A stretch of 64,000 nt of DNA from Bilabrum cf. latius (Eukaryota > Bigyra: Bicosoecida > Bigyra > Bicosoecida), in NCBI GenBank assembly GCA_965178125.1, contig OZ237765.1, positions 186,001-250,000 on the forward strand, given 5' to 3'. The translations under genes were made by a program, and so were the position numbers. Each line of letters opens with the position of its first letter. Position 1 is the stretch's first letter. Shown piece by piece: positions 57,935 to 64,000 of the stretch. The notes beneath the pieces are model-generated. The model ran no database searches and was not told the DNA's origin. It saw nothing but the letters and a program-made list of their open reading frames with translations.

Positions 57935-60900
57935 TTACTGAAACAAGGTGAACCGCTGCACGCAAGAGGTCATCTGGACCGTCCTCGCCGCCCTGCGCAG
58001 AAGCGCTTCCGTCTCACCCTCTCCGACCGAAGCATCGAAGAGACCCACGAGGCATAGACCAGGACCAGCGTGCCCGCTGCTGCTGCCGGCCCAGAAGCCC
58101 CCGTCTGGCCCTGCCGTGCCGCTCCCCGCCCCGCTCGACGGCTTTCCAGCACCATCACTCCCCACCAGCACCTTGCCCGCCTTTCCGTCCCCTGCCCCGG
58201 CATCCGCATCCTCTGCCCCGAATCCTGAGGGCCTGGCCTCGCTCTTCCACAGCCCTGCCACCACGCCGTCCGAGCATCGCTGGGCCACGAACTCTCGTTG
58301 CACTCGAGACCCGGCCCCGCCCATGAGCGTGCTGACGATGTGCTGGTACCTTCGGAAGAGCCTCTTGCGCGGCTTGTACCCAAACATACCGGGAGGCAGC
58401 CTGCTGCATACCACCTGGGGCGGCGAGGCTCCCAAGTACGCCACCACTAGATGCGCAAGTCCCGGCGCCTGGAACTGCGCCGGGTCGGGACCCCCAGATC
58501 GCACCGAACCGGTCATGGGCCGGAGAGAGGCTGCTTGCCTCAGCTGCGACAGCACGCTACCACCGACCTTTGGCATGCTTGGAATCGAGTCGCCGTCGTT
58601 GGTGATCAGCACAAGGTACACGTCGTCCATGTCGGTGTCCTGCGTTTCGCGGGGCAGGGGCTTTCCCCTTTGCACGTCGTACATGTCCGCAAGCACGCCG
58701 GGCGTCAGCCGAGCGCCCCCACCGAGCCACTGCTGGCCCAGCTTCAGCGCGGCGCCCTGGTTCCGCTCGTGTTCCCCGACAGGATCGGCACGCTTCCCAG
58801 GGGCACCGTCACCGGCGCCCGACTCGCCTGACGATGGCGACGGGCTTCGCGCACGGTCCGTGGCTAGGGACGGACCCGCGAGTGTACCGGGCCTCTAGTA
58901 AATACTGGCGGCGTTCTGATGTTCCCTGCCGTCCGCGAAAGAAGAAGAAGAGGAAGACGAAGCAGCAGCAGCTGACGCTGCCAGGGAGCCTCTCCCGTTG
59001 GCTCCCATGTAAGATGACCCACCGGCCCCAGCGCCTACCCACCTGCTCTAGTTCTCCAAAAGATCTGCAGCCGCCACTGCCCGCTCAGCCCCCTGTATGG
59101 TCTGGTCAGCCCACCTGAGGTGAGCGTCCAGCTGCCTCTCGTTGGCCACTGTGGTGAGTGGGTCATAGCTGGGCCTCGGGCCAGACCTCAGTGTTCCTTC
59201 CTCCAGTCCTGTCCTGGCCCATGCAGCAGGGAGAGAGGGGCGGGGGAGCTCCGGGGGATGAGCACCTTCGTGCAATGCGCTTTGACCCGGGGGGTTCGCC
59301 GGATCCATGGAAGGTTCCCCCTCCCCTCTCGCCCTCTTGCGCACCAGCCGCCGGTCGGATTTGGCCCTGTCGTGCGCTTTCCTCGTCACACCCTGCAGCA
59401 TCCGCCGGAGGCGACGGGCGGAGGAGGCACCCGGCACTGTCGACAGGAATGCCTGCTCCCCGGAGCGGAACCGGCGCCGCGCTTCGTCCGCCTCGGATGC
59501 CACTTCCCTTGTCTCGTCGGTACCCGAGGCTGCACCCGCTCCAGCCCCGGGGCCGGGGCCGCCGCCATCATGACTGACGCCTGCATCACCGTGCGATGCA
59601 TCCAATCCAACCGCCGGGTTGCTCGCGATGGCACGCAGCACGTCCTGTCCCGCACCACCGTGCGATGCATCCATGCCACCGTCCCTGTCCCTGTCCCTGT
59701 CCCTGGGGCTGGAATGCGCGGACCGCGACGACCCCCGGGACCTGGAAGTGAATCTACCCGCTCCTTGGATCTCTTGTTCCCCAGAGCCTTGTTCCTCGGC
59801 GGTCAGGCCCTCTAAGGGCAGCTGGGGAGGAGCGACGAATGAGCCGTCCGTGCGGCGCTGCTGCGGCGGAACCGACGGCGCCGCGCGATGGCGGACGGTG
59901 GGCGCGCTGTGGGCCCCAACTGAGGAAGACGTGTCGCCGCCCCTTCGCTCGTCGCTGTTCCATGAATCCCCCTCCCGCCCACCAACCCCGCCCGCAGCAT
60001 CCCGGGCGGCCAGGGCAGCAGACTCCGCCGCGAGCGCGACCGCGTCCGTACTCAGCTCCTCTTGCCTGTGTTCCCTGCGCTCCTGGATGCCGGTTGCAAC
60101 CTCCTCGGCGGGAGCCCTCACATCCGCCTCCATCTGGGTGGCCAAAGTGAGGGCCCTCCGCGACGATTGGGAGGTCCCGTATGCGGGGGCGCGCGATTGG
60201 CCCCCTTCTCTTGCAGCACTGGCATCGGCTGCTGCTCCCACGGCTGCCTGAGTTCCGGTCTGCGGTGGTTCCTTCCGGTCCGAATGCGCGGCGCCGCTCG
60301 CTTGCGGAACGTATTCCTCGATTTCTGCCACTGTTTCGGAGAGCGCAGGCGCGACCCTCGACGGTCCCCTCGTGATGGAGCCCAGGTAGCTCACGTGGGC
60401 GTAGAGGTACCCAGTGGAGGAGATGGAGGGGAGGCAGATGGGCAGGATGGCGGGGGCCAGCCGCATCTGGGGGTTGCTGTGGATTTGGGCTCCGAGTAGG
60501 ACGAGGTCCCGCGGCCTCAGCTGCAGGTGGGGCCTGCTCGGCTGCACCAGAGCAGCGATTTCGGCGCCCGCAAACACGCAGGCGTAGTGGGCATGCGGCC
60601 TGGCGGATTCAAGCACCTTGCGCATCGTGTTGCGGTGCCTGAGCTCCAGTGGCAAAACCGGAACTGCGTCGAAGAGCAGCAGCGGCGCTCGGTTGCAGAA
60701 GCGGAGCAGGGTTCGGAAGACCCCTTCGTTGGCCCGAACAAGCTTTCTGAGGTCTTGTCGCGGGGCCTCGACCGTTCGCAGCGTGGCTCCGAATACAAGG
60801 GCGTCGTGCAGCGCGCCTAACTGCGCCCTGAGGTGTTCCTCACTCTCCCCAGTGCGCGAGGCGGCGAGCATGCGGAGCCTGCCTCGGCGCTCCACGACCA

Positions 60901-61338
60901 CCATTAGATCTCCCATGCTGATCGTGCTGCGAGCGAGCAACTTGCGAATGAGAGTACATTTGTAGTGTTATAGGTTATTGGGCAGGGTTGGCAGCTGTCA
61001 CAGGTAATAGACCTCTGGATCGCTGGGGACATCGTGTAAATACCGATCAACAGCAGCTACTACCAAGGGCAAGAGCTCACCGGAGAGGATCACCAGAGTC
61101 ATCAAATCGATCGATTAGCATCGAAATGAGCGCGCATTGATTGCTGGCCTCGCGCTCTGTGCCGTACCTGCGGTACGTGCCCAAATCCACACAATCGAAA
61201 AGTCCAGTAGATATGTGCAAAATGCGTAATCCAAGCAAACCACTAATAGATGTAAACATTATATAGCTGCATACCTCCAGAACACCGGCCTCCCGCCGGC
61301 ATCAATCATAAATATGTGTTTATTTCGTTTCTTCCAAA
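57935..61338 (-). CDS. MON1: Vacuolar fusion protein MON1 (5' end incomplete)
   Basis: Subunit of the MON1-CCZ1 guanine-nucleotide exchange factor for Rab7, acting at late endosomes. Identified exons are 61338-61275, 61167-61081 and 60926-57935. Joining them gives WKKRNKHIFMIDAGGRPVFWR-YGTEREA...DDSGDPLR-TISMGDLMVVVERRGRL, then AASRTGESEEHLRAQL: the complete first longin domain. LLLFDAVPVLPL, RDLVLLGAQIHSN, APAILPICLPSISSTGYLYAHVSYL and YLVLITNDGDSIPSM give the second. QAPGLAHLVVAYL and a C-terminal helix end the protein. About 350 residues of disordered insertion split the second longin block. TAGs at 59048 and 58895 are in that insertion. The stop is TAA at 57935, right where MON1 proteins end. 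One or more 5' exons upstream of 61338 were not resolved. Confidence 0.88.
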
Positions 61339-61970
61339 CTGCGCCAAAGTCAATTGAGTACGTACTCGCGAACAGTGCACGGGTACAAGTGGTAAGTCAT
61401 CATAAGCGAGCATAGGTTGCTTACCAGAAAGCCTAGGCGGGCCATCGGCGGCCAGTTCCATTCGCTACTGTGGCTGGACCCCGTCGTCTCGAGGATGCAG
61501 TGCTGCCAAGCCGGAAGCGTCTCGCCGGCGGGGCCCCGGCTTGCGAGCTGGGCCGAACCATGCACTATAGCTGTGCTGATGCCGTGGCAGGCAGCGAGAA
61601 ACTGTGGTGCCCTATACGGCACCCCGTGTATTGTATGGCACGGCCTTATCGTGAAGGGATACTGTAGTAGGCAAGTGAATCTAGAGTCTGTCTGCCACTC
61701 GCTGTTGCGAACACACTCTGCACAGACGTTAAAAGCGCTTCGACATCAATGTCATAAGTAGACACACGGCCGCGACAGGATTTACCCGCGCGACCGAAGG
61801 CAACAGAGTGCCGCCCAATCCCCCCTCTCGCTTCCTCATTGCACGGGGACAAGGGCACTCCACTGTCCTCTGAATCAGCATCACCGCCCTCACGACCGTA
61901 GCACCACTCACATCTGAAGCGAGTCCAGCGCGCGGCCCAGCCCGACCCGATCCAACCAACAACCCATTCA
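61339..61970. other. Spacer holding the unresolved MON1 5' end
   Basis: The first MON1 exon should lie here on the minus strand. The exon at 61338 needs an upstream exon ending in phase 1; the clearest donor (GTAAGC near 61425) is in the wrong phase, so I leave it open. The 3' UTR of the right-edge gene lies before it to the right. Confidence 0.4.
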
Positions 61971-64000
61971 TCACATCTGTCCATGCCCGTACATGGCGTT
62001 GTCCTGCACCTGCATCGACTGCACCGGCACGTGTCCCCCAGGGCCGTGCATGCCAAGCCCCCCCGCCCCTCCACCGTAGGCTCCGCCCGGCATCGAGCCG
62101 TTCCCGCCTCCACCGTAGTACTGATCGCCAGCCGCACCCGGCATTCCCATCCCGTCCACCGGCCCCGCGCTCGCCATGGGCACACTCCCGGCCTGAGGGA
62201 AAGACGACTGGTGCGTGTGGGGGTTGGCCATGTCTCCGTTCACGTCCTGCAACAAAAGGGTCAATGAAATGGCGCGACATGTACAGGGATGCAAAGCGGC
62301 ACCAACGCGCGAGACATGACAGACAGACAGGCGGGTGCACGGCACTAGGGTGCGCCTCCTATCGGCGTACTGCAGCACAGTGCAGTACGCACGATCTACG
62401 CGCAGCAGAGGGGAGCTGGCCAGGCGGCCCTCCGGCAGGGGGAGGTGGGGGGAGGCGGGGCATCCGTGGGGCCTCACTCGTCACACGCAACACCACCCAG
62501 CTGCATTGGCCACGTCACTGAGCGGGCGCCACCTGGGATGCCCTGACGGCCTGTGCCGAGCTGTCTTGCTCCGTACCGTACACCGCGTCCGATGAAGGCG
62601 TGTTACCGTACTCCGCTTCACCGGCCTGGGCGAACTCCCCTCCTGCCCCTGCCGTGGCCATGTCATTGCCATCATCGTAAAGATCACCCGTTCCACTCAC
62701 CGGAGGCGCGGCCGAATACCCGTTGGTGTCGACGTTGAAGTCCTGGTCCAGCGCTGCATCGATGTCCTTGCCAGAGGCAGGGGCACTGGGCTGTCCATCC
62801 ATGTCAGAAGGGACCTGCGAGATTCAAAAAAGGGAGAGGGGGCAGGAGGAAGAGGAAGAAGGGTATGGAATGCAGCAATAGCAATAGCAGCAGCAGCAGC
62901 AATAGCATTAGCCATGCAAGGCAAGGTAAGGCAAGCACACGCACGAGAGAAGGCGTCTCAGCGAGAGGCAACACAATGCAGTTGTTGAAGCTCACCACGC
63001 TCGCCTAGGGATCGGGTCCGCTGGTACCACCACCACCACCACCTCCCCCGCAGCACCCCTTGTTGCTCTCGTACTCGAGGTACTTCTCGTTGTCGGCGCG
63101 CTGCAGATAGTAGGGACCCCACAGCTCGTTGGGGAACCGCTTGTACCCCAGCACCATGGAGGGCCACCCGCACACGCACACGGCGAGGCCGATCATGTAC
63201 CACGATGCAACCATCCAATACACCCCGTTCATGAGTTCGCCGCAGAAGCCGTCCAGCAGGGGCTGCACCACCTCGTCTGCCAGCTTCTGGCAGCCCAAAT
63301 CCTCGGGAAGGTCGTCGTTCAAAAGCGGCAGCACCGCTGCCGTCATGTTGTCGAAGGTACCCCGGAGAAGCCTCGCTGCGGCGGGGCCGATGGTGTCCGT
63401 GTCGTTGAGGAAATCGTCGATGAATTCGTCCATGGTCTCGTTGATCTGGCTGGAGAAGGACCTGTACACGGAGGCGATGGCATGAGCCCCCGAGCCGTCA
63501 GTGTCCACGTCACCGCACGCGCCGAAGATGCCGGCTACCATGGCAGCTGGCCTGAACCGCACCGTAGTGTCACCCTGCTCCACCTCGCACAGGCCAAAGT
63601 CGTCGGCGGTGTCGGTGACCACGGTGCCGGAGAAAACCGACTCGCACAGCTGGGGCGCCGATCCAGCGGCGTACTATACGGCGACCGCGGGCATGGCACG
63701 GCACACGTCACTGCCCACCATGACCTGGGCGAAGAAAATACCAGCAAAGAAGAGGGATGGCACCATCAGCACGCACAGACACACCTGGTTGCAAGCCGTG
63801 CAGCACGCGTGCCACGAACCGCCGCACATCACCAGTGCAGGGATCAAAGCCATCACCGCGGCGAGCAGGGGGAAGGCATAGAGCGCAAGCCACAGACCCT
63901 CATACCCCGTGCTTACGGGGACACTGCCCCCTGAGGCCGTCTCGATGCTGTCCTCAGCCGCCTCCCGGATGGTGGCCTCGATGCAAGCGTTCGTCAGGCA
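61971..64000 (-). CDS. Multi-span membrane protein with N-glycosylated ectodomain (5' part beyond right edge)
   Basis: Exons are >64000-62996, 62814-62533 and 62246-61971; donors are GTGAGC and GTGGCG, acceptors end in CAG, and all junctions are phase 0. From the edge inward: an acidic Cys-containing stretch, two hydrophobic helices (LWLALYAFPLLAAVMALIPALVM; VCLCVLMVPSLFFAGIFFAQVMV) around a Cys-rich loop, then a large domain with three N-glycosylation sequons (NET, NDT, NMT) and several Cys. Another helix follows (WMVASWYMIGLAVCVCGWP), then a Gly/Tyr-rich cytosolic tail. TAGs at 63674 and 63005 are in frame; stop TGA. The topology recalls tweety or prominin-type proteins, but no diagnostic motif settles it. 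Confidence 0.75.

Noticed and set aside
889-64000. UAG read as leucine (known in a few eukaryotes)
   Set aside because: Poly-Gln context, the EGF C-Q-N-G-G match to CAG and polar CG-1/ankyrin positions all favour Gln; only one pyrophosphatase site aligns with Leu.
889-64000. TAG interruptions explained as pseudogenes or sequencing errors
   Set aside because: The breaks are one codon type only, frames never shift at them, and core genes such as uL23m, MON1 and GH20 would all have to be broken.

Overview
This window is GC-rich, intron-bearing nuclear DNA from a eukaryotic microbe. The introns have GTGAG or GTAAG donors and CGCAG-type acceptors. Gene content includes a cytosolic HSP90, a CG-1/ankyrin/IQ (CAMTA-type) factor, an AP2-domain factor, a mitochondrial uL23, MON1, a GH47 mannosidase and an axonemal-looking coiled-coil protein. 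These point to a free-living, probably flagellated protist or alga. I cannot fix the lineage from sequence alone.

The central finding is that UAG is not a stop codon here. In 15 of the 20 gene models, in-frame TAG codons (about 69 in total) interrupt otherwise continuous coding sequence, always within one frame. They sit inside poly-Gln runs, inside (Ala/Gly-Gln) repeats, at the Q of an EGF-type C-Q-N-G-G motif, and at polar positions of a CG-1 domain and an ankyrin repeat. Nearly every gene ends in TGA; MON1 ends in TAA, and a lectin model does so provisionally. UAG = Gln fits all of this. A standard-code annotation would cut these genes into dozens of false short ORFs.

Layout. 1-279: edge fragment (-). 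889-7097: voltage/cyclic-nucleotide-type K+ channel with a very long low-complexity tail (-). 7532-13074: secreted EGF/fibrinogen-like, Gln-rich giant (+). 13217-16742: AP2 protein (+). 16986-19745: axonemal-type coiled-coil protein (-). 20186-23125: GH47 mannosidase (+). 23189-25237: METTL21/FAM86-type methyltransferase (-), divergent from mitochondrial uL23 (25439-25938, +). 26275-27160: acidic single-span membrane protein (-). 27718-30432: ICME-like alpha/beta hydrolase with a giant insertion (-), divergent from HSP90 (30641-33364, +). 33546-35561: GH20 hexosaminidase with a lectin tail (+). 36168-37739: multi-span membrane protein (+).

37740-43525 is gene-poor: a degenerate retroelement-like fragment, C-rich and 32-bp tandem repeats, and a secreted triple B-lectin protein (41244-42896, -). 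43526-45997 is a Crinkler/RHS-like P-loop NTPase plus nuclease-like protein (+), followed by a second copy of the retroelement-like repeat. 46673-50501 holds a tandem pair of EF-hand/inorganic pyrophosphatase fusion genes with identical exon lengths. 50502-53009 is a low-GC island without genes. 53010-57652 is the CAMTA homologue (+), 57935-61338 is MON1 (-), and 61971-64000 is a multi-span membrane protein running off the right edge (-).

Several proteins carry hundreds of residues of disordered insertion between conserved blocks. Those insertions are full of recurring short DNA words (CAGGGAACAA, ACTCGTCACAC, GGTTGCAACC), which occur on both strands and in different reading frames and are therefore DNA-level signals of unknown origin.
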